Assembly: GCA_034766995.1 (NCBI GenBank)
Contig: CM068313.1
Coordinates: 14,312,512-14,376,511 of the forward strand
Direction: 5' to 3'
Length of the DNA stretch: 64,000 nt
Source of the DNA: Acanthacorydalis orientalis
Taxonomy: Eukaryota > Arthropoda > Insecta > Megaloptera > Corydalidae
Below the pieces are notes generated by a model. It was not told where the DNA came from. It saw nothing but the letters and a program-made list of their open reading frames with translations, and searched no databases. Positions 23,316 to 34,558 of the stretch are shown here, one piece after another (within the stretch, counting starts at the first letter, position 1; the number at the start of each line of letters is the position of its first letter). The translations under genes were made by a program, and so were the position numbers.

Positions 23316-23881
23316 TTGAGTTGGTAGGACAATAATTGCTGGTTTTTGTTTTCTGAATTCTAACCTTATTTTTTTTCAATGAAAGTGTCATTTCATCATG
23401 TCCATGATAATATTATTTTAAAGTGGATTTTTCGGTCTGTATTTTGGTAACATCGATTTTGGTTTTATTATTAATTTTGTTTCAACTTGGGCTGTTGAAT
23501 GAAAGATGGAAAAGAAGCAAAGAGCAAAATTTTTATGAGTTCAAAACGTGTGGTAAAGCAGCAGAAACTGCTCGTAAACTATGCTCTTCGTGTGGGTACT
23601 GTTGAGGAACGAATGATACAATGGTGGTTCCAAAAATGTCGTGCTAGGGACGAGAGCCTTGAAGATGAAGAAGGTCACGGGCGTCCTTCTTCAGTTCATA
23701 ACGACCAACTGAAGGCGTTAGTTAAATCAAAACCATGCATAATTCGAGAGCTTGCACAAAAGTTAATCTTTAGTCATCCAATAATTCTGGACCACTTAGA
23801 ACAACGAGGAAAATCAAAAAATGTTGACAAATGTGTGCCGCACGAACTACCTAAACCGTGATTATTTTTCTACAGACCTAA
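23316..23881 (+). mobile_element. mariner derivative with HTH-only transposase, copy 2
   Basis: Flanked by TA (23314-23315, 23882-23883), it starts TTGAGTTGGTAGGACAATAA and ends TTATTTTTCTACAGACCTAA, imperfect inverted repeats. A plus-strand frame encodes the N-terminal DNA-binding part of a mariner transposase: ERMIQWWFQKCRARDESLED, GRPSSVHNDQLKALV, IIRELAQKL and a WVPHEL-like CVPHELPKP. Sequence then passes straight to the 3' terminus, so the whole DD34D domain is absent. Early codons are frameshifted. This copy keeps slightly more than its relatives, up to the WVPHEL box. Confidence 0.88.
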
Positions 23882-24692
23882 TAATTATCGATTAAAATAT
23901 AGTCGATTATCAAACACTTAACGATATCTCAAATGAATATTAAATTGCAAATTTCTAGATGTCTGTAATATGTCATAATTAAACAAATCTCTAAAAATTA
24001 AAAGATACAGTACTATAAAGTTCTTTTTGAAAGCTTTTGTGGACTGTAATTTCAAGAACCGACTCTCTAATTAATATTTATTTAGGTTTATATCTACCAA
24101 CAGAACATTAAATTTATCAGTTATCGGCATTACGTTATTCCAAAAATCAACTTGAAATCAATTACAGTTTTCTTTTATTTCTATTATTCTTTAAAAATAT
24201 AAAAAATAACATGATTAAATGAGATTTCGAACGATTAAAAAGGACGTACAAAGTGATCATACTTTCATATGGCATTTATACTTGACTCCATATCTTTGAA
24301 ATTAAGTCAATAGTGCAACTGTAAAGAGATTTTGATTTCGTATTCAATAAATTAATAAAATATTAACACAAAAACAGATGTGTCTGAATCTGTTACATCA
24401 ATTATCATGTGTTTAGAATAAAATTTACACGCGTACAATTTGCATAAATGTGTTGCAACTGAAGATAAGTGGGTATTCATGTATTTTGTGTGATAAAACA
24501 CTTAGAGAGTATAACTGTATAGCATAAATATTATTCACAAAAATATATTCTATGAGTTAAAGGAATAAAATTAATATAGTATTTTTCAGTCTGTGATCTG
24601 TGGATCACCGTGGGTAAAATTTCAATGGTTGTCTTTTCTTTATGTGAAACTGTATTTTGATTTGCGTTATTTCAATCTGCATTGTTATTTTA
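23882..24692. other. AT-rich intron spacer between two opposed mariner derivatives
   Basis: No gene or element terminus seen. Confidence 0.5.
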
Positions 24693-25242
24693 TTAGGTTG
24701 ATTGGAAAATAATTGCGGTTTATGACATTTTTCTCTTTTTTGATTTTCCTAGCTGTTTCAAGTGGTCCAGAACTGTTGGATGACTAACGCCTAATTTTTG
24801 TGCAGGCTCTCGAATTGTGCGTGGTTCTGATTCGACTAACGACTTGGTTGTTACGACTTGAAGAAGGACGCCCGCGATTTTTTTCATCTTCAAGTCCCTC
24901 GTCCCCAGTATGAAAATTTTGGAACCACCATTGCACCGTACGTTTCTTAACAGTATCCACACAAAAAGAATTGTTTAGTTTACGAGCAGTTTCTGCTGCT
25001 TTATCACTCATTTTAATCCATACAAAAAATCGCTCTCATTTGCTTCTTTTCCATCTTTAATTCAATAGACCAATTTGGAACAAAATTAATAATAAAACCA
25101 GAGTCGATGTTACCAAAATACAGACCGAAAAATGCACATTAAAATGATATTACAGTGAACATGATGAAACGGTACTTTCATTGAAAAAAATTAAGGTTAA
25201 AATTGAGAAAACAAAAACCGAGTTCGTTTCCTACCAAGCTAA
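24693..25242 (-). mobile_element. mariner derivative with HTH-only transposase, copy 3
   Basis: It runs from TTAGGTTGATTGGAAAATAA to the complement of a matching end at 25242, with TA on both sides. The minus strand encodes KAAETARKL, RTVQWWFQNF, DEGLEDEKNRGRPSS, VSRIRTTHNSRA in one frame and, in another, ESEPRTIREPAQKLGVSHPT followed by LDHLKQLGKSKK. The catalytic domain is missing, and the join to the terminus is a few bases shorter than in copies at 40570 and 44074. It lies inverted to the copy at 23316. Confidence 0.9.
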
Positions 25243-25884
25243 TAAATAAAGCATCCTAGACACAAGGTGGGCTCAAAAGATTAACATTTATTTTTAATTT
25301 TTATGTGGCTAATTTTATTAAATGTATTTATTAGATGAATAAGAATAAAAATAATAATTTCAAACTAGAGGTTTGCGTGATTTGTTTCTTTTAAAAATGT
25401 TCTTAGCAAAGTAAAGATTGGATAACACAGAGTTGGTAAAAAATAAAAACATGAAACTGATGCTGCTAACACCACTTTACACTTAGAGAATAAAGTAGCT
25501 TTTAGCTTAACACCATTTTGCAAAAGGTTCATCATCTGTGAATTATTTTTTTAAGACTGGAATGCAGTTAAGTGCAACTATTTAAACGAAACGTTCTTGT
25601 CAATTAGTACATTTATTTTTTATGAAAACTGATATGAATTCGAAAAAATATTTATAAATTAATAATTAAATTAATCTATATACTAAAAGTGATTGATTAT
25701 AATTTGAAAATAGTTTAATAATAGGAATTTTAAATTTAAAAAAAATGTATTATGATAGCAATACAAACGTTTCTTACAAATTATCAACCAAAAAAATGAA
25801 TGCGTAGTCTTGAATAATTTATATGTGGTTCTAGCATGTATTATTGTTTTAATGAACAGAACAAAAAGAACCACGAATAATATA
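25243..25884. other. AT-rich intron sequence, nothing recognised
   Basis: Non-coding, no element terminus seen. Confidence 0.5.
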
Positions 25885-25960
25885 ATTGACCTCAATTCGA
25901 ACTCACAACCTTCCAAATAGAAAGCGGATGCATGATCGATTACACCACGATTACAAACTG
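25885..25960 (-). pseudogene. tRNA-like sequence (tRNA-Arg-like pseudogene or SINE head)
   Basis: Read on the minus strand it has an A-box-like TGGTGTAATCGAT, an anticodon-arm-like TCCGCTTTCTATTTGGA and a B-box-like GGTTGTGAGTTCGAATTG in tRNA spacing. The 7-nt loop TTTCTAT would give anticodon TCT. The acceptor stem does not pair, so this is not a working tRNA. No poly-A or SINE body could be shown. Confidence 0.5.
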
Positions 25961-26739
25961 TGCTCAGACATTAATTGACACTTCAAATGAATCATTCTCG
26001 TTTATCTCATTCAGAAAAAAACACGCATTAATTAAATTCCGTATAATCCATGGAAAAAAAACCCTCTTACGACTCGTGATAGTGTCTGACCTCATGATCC
26101 ACGAAATGAAGGCATCTATTTCTGTACCTGATACATAACTGTAAAAAGTATATCTTAATTTGTAAAACATCAAAAAAAAAATAATTACACATATTAATAA
26201 CATTTTTATTTCCTTTCTCCTCGTTTTCGTGCAAACATACAAATCTGTTCGGATCGAACGACGACGTTACTAAACTCCCGCTTGTGCTAAAAATATCATT
26301 CAAGTTCATTGTACGTTCAACGTGACGAACTACTGAAGTGGTGCTGCAAGGACCACTTTATATTAGTGGTGCTGAGAAGACTATTTTATATTAGTGGTGA
26401 TTAAAATAGCCGTTATGTGCTCATGTATTGTTTGTGTTTATACTTTAACCTATATTCAATTTACCAGTTGAAAAATGTCTGATTTTCCAATTTTGTACAG
26501 TTCGATGTGAATGCCCTACACATATTTTGTTTATAGTCTTTACAAGCTGTCGGTTTACATCAAGTCGCTGAATCGTTTCGATGTTATTAACCTTTGTATG
26601 AATATTTTAATATACTCGTCTATATGCTACATTAATCGTTATCCTTCTACTATACAACCCTCATATTTTATGAAAAGGATGAAGTTACATGATTACTGAT
26701 TAAAACAATTTCAAATTTAGCAAGATTGTAAATATAAAG

Positions 26740-26740
<1 letters not shown>
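25961..26740. other. intron sequence, nothing recognised
   Basis: It includes a short tandem phrase around 26338-26400 (GTGGTGCTGCAAGGACCACT / GTGGTGCTGAGAAGACTATT, each followed by TTATATTA). No exon was found. Confidence 0.45.

Positions 26741-26802
<62 letters not shown>
26741..26802. repeat. (TA)n array at the edge of a duplicated block
   Basis: About 62 bp of TA immediately left of the block shared with 56340. Confidence 0.95.
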
Positions 26803-26804
<2 letters not shown>

Positions 26805-26806
<2 letters not shown>

Positions 26807-27385
26807 ATATAATTTATCCAGGAATGCGCGTGCGAAATGTTTACAGTATTTTATAGCCGATGGGTATTTCTACTAAAAGATATTTTTCGAGTTTATATAA
26901 CATTGAGTTGTTTTTTTGTCGAGTGGCTTCATTACTCTAAAAGTTTAATTAACAAAATAATAACACACAATAAAAAATTAGTTAAAACCATCTCTACATT
27001 AAAAAGAATATATAATTAAGAAAAGCATATCTTTAAGACACTTTTCTGTTAGAAATATAATTTTAAAGTTATAAAATCCATCAGAGACAAATCGATTATT
27101 TTTTTAAGATCAGCACTGTTTCTTTCTATTTATTTTACACACCTGATGAGATTAACAGTTATCTCTGACGTACTTAACGATATATTTATAAAACATAATT
27201 AAGTATTTAGATACTGTTCTTAGATATTATAATTCACTACGAATATGTTAGGTTGGTGCAGAAATAATTGCAGTTTTTACGTATCGAGTATAAAGACATA
27301 TATCAGTTAAAAATTATATTTATTAATCAAAATAGAGACCATTGGCCTGCACACATTTCTCCCAACGGGAAACAAGTTTGTTCAT
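26805..27385 (+). repeat. dispersed direct duplication D2, copy A
   Basis: From AATTTATCC through GCCGATGGGTATTTCTAC, GTGGCTTCATTACTCTAAAA and GATGAGATTAACAGTTATCT, this block matches 56340-56930 in the same orientation with few differences. It includes the start of an Hsmar1-like mariner at 27248. The match ends where that mariner is cut off here. Confidence 0.9.
27248..27385 (-). mobile_element. Hsmar1-like mariner fragment
   Basis: It starts TTAGGTTGGTGCAGAAATAA and runs parallel to 2067-2200. The minus strand gives LVSRWEKCVQANGL, the transposase tail with the Trp intact. It stops after GTTTGTTCATTGC, with unrelated sequence beyond. Confidence 0.88.
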
Positions 27386-27426
27386 TGCAAAAAATAATCT
27401 ACTGCTATGTTTATATAGACATACCA

Positions 27427-27436
<10 letters not shown>

Positions 27437-27476
<40 letters not shown>
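27437..27476. repeat. (TA)n array
   Basis: A pure TA tract of about 40 bp. Confidence 0.95.
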
Positions 27477-27479
<3 letters not shown>

Positions 27480-27579
27480 AACGATTACGTTCCTATATAT
27501 CTAATAATAATTATATAGACATGTGTTTTAGAAAATATATTTATTGTTTCATCCAGTTGCATGTACAGGCTTATAATTG

Positions 27580-27650
27580 AGAAGTGGGAGAGTGCAGCGA
27601 TCCTGCGGGTTTGTGAGCGGACCGGTCAGGAGGCGAAGCCTCCTATTTTT
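27580..27650. other. GC-rich island with a strong hairpin and T-run
   Basis: A patch around 60% GC in very AT-rich surroundings. AGGAGGC (27628-27634), loop GAA and GCCTCCT (27638-27644) form a perfect hairpin followed by ATTTTTTAT, which looks like an intrinsic terminator or the folded end of an RNA-derived repeat. No gene is recognised upstream. Confidence 0.6.
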
Positions 27651-27967
27651 TATAAATATATCTATTGTTAATTTTTCAACAATCTTTTCGTCAATTATTG
27701 GATAATTACAAATTCATTACAGTTTTGTTTAATGAAAATAAAAATTAATTTTGATCAGAATACAGTTTCTTTCACACATTTTGATCTAATTTTTTGTCCG
27801 TAAATAAATGTTAATCGTATATTAAACATACTGAAAATATCGTTGATTAAATAATACTAGCGAAATTAATCATGAAGATATTTGCTTAAAAAAGATTAAA
27901 CAATGAGTAATCCTATATTTCCTAACATGTATTAAAAAATATTATTAATTTAAACAATTATTGACTG

Positions 27968-27970
<3 letters not shown>
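27651..27970. other. AT-rich intron sequence, nothing recognised
   Basis: No exon or element end seen. Confidence 0.5.

Positions 27971-28001
<31 letters not shown>
27971..28001. repeat. (TA)n array
   Basis: A pure TA tract of about 31 bp. Confidence 0.95.
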
Positions 28002-28006
<5 letters not shown>

Positions 28007-28213
28007 CTGTATGTGTGTGAATGTAATAAAACATACCTTTATTTAAATACAAAAAAGAACTTGATACACTACAATTATATTAACGACCTGGCTTTAATAC
28101 TTTTCAATATTGACTTATTGATTACACGAAGTTTAAAAACGTGTCATTATCACAAAGAATTAAGGTCAATTAAAATATTGTAACGAAATTTTATTTAATA
28201 ACCAAATTCATAC

Positions 28214-28218
<5 letters not shown>

Positions 28219-28253
<35 letters not shown>
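28219..28253. repeat. (TA)n array
   Basis: A pure TA tract of about 35 bp. Confidence 0.95.
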
Positions 28254-28255
<2 letters not shown>

Positions 28256-30129
28256 CACAATTTCTATGAGTTCGATCGATGTAACTACTAATTGATGAAC
28301 TCTATTACCTTTATTAAACAAACTTTTAAGCTTGTTCCACTTTATCGAATCAATATTGATTTTCAATTTTCAACTGCACTTAAATATTATACACCTATTA
28401 TATAAATTAACCTATTTAAAAAATAAACCATGTCAGGATACTTTTTTTGCGCGGTCTATTATTTCAAGAGAATAATTTATAAATATTTCTAAATAATTAT
28501 TTCCATTATAATATATAATATTTTTTTAAAACGTTCATTGTTCTACTAAACTACTAATATGTGTCCGCCTATTTCTAATCTTCAGAAAAAATCTATGCAC
28601 TCTTAAACATGATTGGTTTTTTTTTATATTATATGGAAAATTCTTAAATTTGATATATTTGTTAGAAATAATGTATATTTTCTGTATTCGGTTGATTCAT
28701 TCAATTAATGAAAAAATCATTATAATATAATACACTCTTTATAAATATAGTTCAGTCGTGGTCGTTTGGTCATTCGATATTTTGAGGTATCCAGTAATTT
28801 GACATAGCTTTAATTTGATTTCTCCCCCTGTGATTTGAATGCTGCACCGAATAGTTTGACAATACACAGACAATCTGTTTTTATCAGCAAACTACGCATT
28901 TAATTGCGATCAAAATGTTCTATATTCAATATTTTTTCAAATCTATTATAACTGATTTTAATAATTCAAATTGGGTAATACTTCGATAGAAAAAACAGTA
29001 TAACAATGTTAGTTAAATAATTCTGTGAACGCTTTCGTCACAAGTGTATAAGTACCAATTAGAAATTTTAATTTTATCTTATTAGTGATTCGTATGACTT
29101 CATTTTACTTTAAAACAACGCATTAGTATGTTATTAAGAGATTCATAGAGCTACTTTTATGTGATTTTAATCATGGTTGGAATCGTTCAATTCTGTATCA
29201 ATATTAAATCGATTGGTTCACACCACATTTGTTGACTTATTAGTTACAAGCTATCTTCTAGTATATAAAAATATGTAGCATAGAAGGTTGTCTTCATGAC
29301 CCTACAACATGATCTCCTTTTTTTCTACAAACAACGAATTTCTCCGAAGGAAAACATGTCAATATAGCAGACTGTCCAATATACCAGAGAACAGCAAGAA
29401 TACATTCAATCATGCACTAAGGAAGCATTGATCAAGGTATTGGAGAAACAGCTCTAGTCAAAAATGTTTAGATTTAATTTTTCATTTCACATTTGAGATA
29501 ACTGTAAATCCAAATTATTTCCAGCTTTCCGAATTTTCAAAATTTGTCCCCCAAAAAAAATTCCAGCTTTTCAAAATTTGTCCCTCATCAAAATTTGCAG
29601 GTATCATGACAGTGACCCATGTTGCCCCTGTCTAAAACCTACACTGCCTGTGATTGAACTACAAGAAACGGCCCTGTCGGGCTGAGAGTGAGGATGGTTA
29701 TTGTATGTGCTGATCCATAAAACTAACAGCTAATTTGCAAAGCGAGAATCGTGAGTCTCTGTTCTTGGTGTTAGTTCTTCGAGGGATAGGCATGGACCAA
29801 CTAGATACAGAACAATTTTCCGTCGATTCCTATTTTCTTTATCTTTGTGTCGTAAAAACTCAGTTCTAATTTAAAAGTGATTGTCAATCAAATGTTAGTT
29901 TGTTGAAGCTCTAACGAACTCTTTTAAGCCCCGTTTTCGATCGGTTCATATCTATATGCATCCATCTAAGAGCAAAATATTTAATTTGATTTCATCCCAT
30001 TATAATATATTTTCAGTAATCATCAGATGAATTATTCCTATGCAAAGGGCAGATTCGATAATAACTTTTTCACTTTTGCTCCTGCTCAGAGACCACATTT
30101 ACGACACGTTTCGTTTTTGTTTTCGTGTA
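28254..30129. other. intron sequence with a GC-richer, repeat-like patch
   Basis: Mostly AT-rich. Between 29520 and 29600 a phrase (CCAGCTTT...CAAAATTTGTCCC) is tandemly repeated. From about 29600 to 29830 the sequence is less AT-rich, with CATGTTGCCCCTGTCTAAAA and GGCCCTGTCGGGCTG, which look like decayed transposon ends. No exon was found. Confidence 0.4.
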
Positions 30130-30568
30130 CAATAAACCCTCCTATAACGCGGTACTTTCATAACGCGATTTCCGTATAAAAATTTCGAAATCCCTCCTAC
30201 AACTCAGTACTCTTATAACACGTTTTCTATATAATACAACTTAATGAGCTTAAACAGCTCCCTGTAGCATGAATATTTCTATTACACTTTTACGGTTAAT
30301 ATTAATGAGGAATTTCCCAGTTTTTTTCATGCAAGTACATCACAATTTTTCAATAAAAATAATTTGAAATATGTATATTTATTGCCTTTTGTATCTATAA
30401 AATTTTATTTCATAACCGTACTCATCATAACATGGTGCTCTGAGAATGCAGTTTTCATATAATTCAGGACGAATCAACCTGATTTATATGTACTTACTTC
30501 TGAGATTTACTTAACGCGGTTTGCATGTAACGCGGTACGAAATAATTGCGTTATAGGAGGGTTGTCTG
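30130..30568. mobile_element. pogo/Tigger-like MITE
   Basis: The ends are inverted complements sharing AACCCTCCTATAACGC (left CAATAAACCCTCCTATAACG, right complement CAGACAACCCTCCTATAACG) and are flanked by TA on both sides. Sub-terminal words such as AACGCGGTA recur near both ends. The 439-bp interior has no transposase. CA-starting ends, TA duplication and the ATAACGCGG words suggest the pogo/Tigger branch of Tc1/mariner, but the class is an inference. Confidence 0.8.
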
Positions 30569-31327
30569 TATTAAAATTATTTTTCACTATCTTGTTAAAA
30601 ATCATGGCAATGGTCATCGATCGGATTGTAATTAACATTCTAACTGCTCTTTTTATCCCCATGGGAGCTTTTTTGATTGTCCTCTGACATTTTTTTTCTA
30701 TTATTCTATACGAATTCTACATTAATTATACCATTTTCAAATTTCTTTACGATTTTAACAATGATAACTACATAAAGATTCTACGGCATTTAAAAAAATT
30801 CTTAAATTTAATACACAATAACATCACTTTATTCTAAAGTATTTAAATTAAAAATTACCTAAAAATTATTACTTTTTAATTCAAAAAATATCGACCTGAA
30901 TTTTCCACAACTACGTCAAAACTGTTTACATAACCTAATTTGATAAATTACATTTAATCTGATGACCTTTACATCAGTCTATAAATCATTCTAATGCGTT
31001 CATTTCGGAAAAAATACAGTACCTTTTCACAGCAAATGTGTATATTGTGGGTGAAACTTGTGACTTACAGAACAATTAATTCATTTGCTCTATAAGTGTG
31101 AACAATTTTATCCTTCAGAGTGTATCTTATATTCGTCAAGTAAAACAGAAATGAACGGTATCTATTGCTATTTTTTCTTCATACGTGCATATTTCTTAAT
31201 CGATCAACTGTTTAAATAAAACTGGATACCATTTCACACCTCTTTAGTTTGAAACTGTATTTTGTTTAACAATAACTATCAACCTTACTGTATACTTAAA
31301 TTTCAACACCATTAATAAACGACTTAC
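30569..31327. other. donor-side end of the 15.3-kb intron
   Basis: No recognised feature apart from the donor at 31323-31327. Confidence 0.5.
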
Positions 31328-31460
31328 CTATTAATATTAGGAAACGGTTTAGAAAAATGACTGCCAACTGTGATATTCAGTAACACTTGAGAACCTTCGT
31401 CTACGAGTTTAGCTATTTCTTCTCCTTTATACTTGTATGTGAACACTGCACTCATATTAC
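31328..31460 (-). CDS. gol: goliath-type E3 ubiquitin ligase, exon encoding the segment before the membrane helix (partial gene)
   Basis: This is an internal exon of 133 bp. It is bounded by an acceptor (ttgttacag, reading the minus strand) and a consensus donor (gtaagt). It enters in phase 1 and leaves in phase 2. The translation includes SAVFTYKYKGEEIAKLV and ends NINR, which continues into TSVLFVSIS of the next exon. Goliath, RNF130 and RNF150 proteins are membrane-anchored RING E3 ligases with a lumenal PA domain, one transmembrane helix and a cytosolic RING-H2 finger that act on endosomes. This exon corresponds to the end of the PA domain and the link to the membrane; an N-I-T sequon fits a lumenal location. 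The reading frame has no stops and the encoded protein looks conserved, unlike the transposon pseudogenes around it. The preceding PA-domain exon was not found. Confidence 0.9.
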
Positions 31461-32855
31461 CTGTAACAAACGATACATATTGAATTTAATATGAGAGGAG
31501 TATTTAAATCAAATTTCAAAACATTGAAGTGCGTACTTGAGAAAATGAAAAACAATATAATGATTTGTATTACATATAATGTCGACAAGCATTCGAGATA
31601 CCCACTTCAAGATTAATTGTTAACATAATAAACATCATAATCCTGCAAAAGAGCGTATTTATTTACATATAAAATAATTCTGACATTTAAGAGAAATTTG
31701 TATAGACTACTAATTTATATTTTATAAAGCTATGGATATGAAAGTTGAACTTTAAAGTATATTTATCTTTCCTATGAAATTATGAAAATTTGCTTATAAG
31801 ATGTTCCTTTGACTCCGACAATATTTTAAACATTAAATATTTTATGTGCGATATCTTTATGGAACACAAAAGCAAATCCCAAAAGAATCTCCACGAAAAT
31901 TCCTGCGACTAACAGATTGTAAATTCGCGTTTAAGATGATTAATTATTCCGTCGTTTGTGTATTAAAGGATATTAAATGTGTAACATTTTTTAAAATGAG
32001 AAATAAATAAAAAAGCTATCTTGGAAACTGAATTCTGTAAAAATTGAAATATGTGACGGTATTTTCAAAATGAACACAAAATAAAAACAGAGGAAACAAC
32101 TATATTTTTTTTCTATGAAATAATTACAAATCTCTCAAAACAAAGATAAAAATTGGAACAGTATAATATTTTTTTTCTATTTCTGAATCTGTTTTTTTAG
32201 ATATTTTTCTATTTTTTTTAAATTATTTGATTTTACAATCTAGAAAATCACAATGAAGAAAAATATTTCATTTTGAAAATGTTCTTATTTAAACGAACAG
32301 TGCTTTCAAATAGCTAAAACATAATATTCCCTTCGATTATAGTTTTTATTTCCACCGACATGATTATTTGTACAAGTGATATAAAAAGCATACATGTGAA
32401 CATGTAAAATGATCACCTGCAAAATTCCCATGCGTTGATAATAATAATACGTCATCGTCATAAAATTTACATTGTGATTAGGCCTGTGTATTCACATATA
32501 CATTTCAATTTTTTTTAAATAAAACGAATGTGGGTTAATATATTTTCGCCGGCGTTTTAACGCAAATCATAAAACAATAAAACGATTTAATTGTTATTCA
32601 AGACAAACGACGAATAAATATTTAATGTGTTACAGTCGTTATTGTTGTTTCAACTTCCTTATACCAAATTATATACAAGATTATTCTATTTGTGATTGTC
32701 ATTAGACAGTATAATAAAATAATAGGATTAATTTATCTGTCTCTATGTGACCGATTAGAATAACGTATATATAAATATATGAATGATAAACATGCCGCAT
32801 ATCCGTTAGGGAGATATGTATACATTGCAAAACCTATTTGGTAGAACAAAACACT
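31461..32855. other. presumed intron upstream of the 31328-31460 exon
   Basis: AT-rich. No PA-domain exon recognised on the minus strand. Confidence 0.45.
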
Positions 32856-32995
32856 CATTCCATTCAGTAACTTGTTAATTTTTATTTTCACGAATGAATT
32901 CTTTTTTCATCAGACAAACCACAAAAAAGATTCCGGTCAAAAATATTCGATAAATCATTACTGATACTATTAACTACTTTTATTTTTTCATCAGT
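32856..32995 (+). repeat. dispersed palindromic repeat (family P), copy
   Basis: The order is TTTTCACGAATGAATTCTTT, CAGACAAACCACAAAAAAGA, GGTCAAAAATATTCGATAAA. Its reverse-type end (AAAGATGATGACATGCTATC, then GAAATG) may be the piece at 33170-33195. Confidence 0.6.
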
Positions 32996-33314
32996 TAGCC
33001 ACAGAGTCAGAATTATATTTTATTGATTTTTATATTAAATTGTTTCAATAAGACAAAGGTTATATTCTTATGTCATAAATATTAATACATTTTTTCTTTA
33101 CAATTTTCACAACCTACATTCAGAGAGCTGAAATACAAAGAAAAACATTTTTTCTGTACCAAAGCACTCTAAAGATGATGACATGCTATCGAAATGTATA
33201 TAAGCAGCAATCAAAAACTATCAAACAATTTGTGAATCAAAAAACTGAAAATTTTAATCTAACTATTTTTGAAATTATACTTTTTATTCATGTATCAGTA
33301 ACTGATTTATCTTA

Positions 33315-34558
33315 CATATGGAAATTAATTCGGTGCTTTTTTATACAAAATGATTGGTTATTTACGAATAAATGGAATATATTTCAATCCTCAAAATATC
33401 CTCCATTATTTTATATAACTTCATCTGTTGGGTAACTGAAGAATCCCTTGTCAAAAAAGATGGCGACTTTGAGTCGATGAAATTGTCAGTATGTTTTCGG
33501 ACCTCTTCCACTGTTTTTAAATGGGTATCAACCAAGTAATGCGGAATAGGTGATAATCTGACAGGACTAGGTCTGGTGAATACGTTGCATGAGAAAGAAC
33601 TTCCCAACCGGACGAACAAATAACGTCTTTGGTCCTTTTCGCGACGTACAGCCGAGAGTTGTCGTGCTGCAAAATGACTTACCTCACTTCTTGCCAGTGA
33701 ATGGTTTTATTCTCTCTAATTCGTCACTCAAACGGATGAGCTATTGTTGATAACGTTCTGAATTTAGTCTGACCTGGTTCGAATAACTCATAACACACCA
33801 CACCTTTAATGCTTCATCAAATACATTTTTTGGTGAGAATATTTGGTTTCAGGGTCGTCGATGATTTATCGGGCATAACCCATCTTTTTCGGCGCTTACA
33901 ATTAGGTTTATTGTACAGACTCAATTAATTTGCCATACAAAACCCATTTTCATCCCCAGTTATGATTTCATGCTAAAAATTCTTCCTTTTGAACCTTATA
34001 AGCAAGGACATGGCCGTATCGCATTTTCTCTTTTTTTCAAAGCTGAGCTCATGTGAAATCCAAACAGCTAGTTTTTAAAAATTTTTTACAACCGATTTAG
34101 ACAATAAAAAAATGCTTGCTTGGTAACTTTGAGTTGTTGAGTGAGTTCCTGTCCAGTTTGAGCGGAGTTTTCACATAACTGCTGCTCAAGCTGTTTGTCT
34201 TCAATTTTTTTTCGGTTGTCCAATACGTTCTCGATCGGAAAGATCAAAATCACCACTTCGAAACCTCTGAAACCATTTTTTTGCATATTTTATGCGTCAC
34301 AACACCTTTCCCTAAACCTAAACAAATTGTAGTCGCGCCTCCAGGAGCATCTTTTTCAAATGAATAGGCGGCTTTTCAGACGCCATCTTGTTCACTGTTG
34401 TTTTGTGAAGTTATGCCAAATCCTTAGCTAAGTTATATAGTGTTTTTAAATTTTAAGACTGGCACTTCAAAATCATAAAACGACTGGAAAATATTTTAAT
34501 TTAAAACAGTATCAAGACTGATTATATTTAAAGGCACCGAATTAATTTGTATACCCAA
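33315..34558 (-). mobile_element. mariner with AATTAATTCGGTGCC ends, full length, transposase broken
   Basis: The left end GGAAATTAATTCGGTGCTTT and the complement of the right end (ACAAATTAATTCGGTGCCTT) are inverted repeats beside TA. The transposase reads right to left. Near 34280 it gives KKWFQRFRSGDFDLSDRERI. Near 33660-33540 it gives QHDNSRLYVAKRTKDVICSS, then HATYSPDLVLSDYHLFR, with exactly 34 residues between the second and third Asp. Stops and frameshifts are scattered throughout. Shorter relatives lie at 35274 and 37366. Confidence 0.9.

Noticed and set aside
32415..32485. Minus-strand open piece ending in a GT donor of the right phase just upstream of the 31328-31460 exon
   Set aside because: The frame has a stop right after the only possible acceptor and the peptide does not resemble a PA domain.
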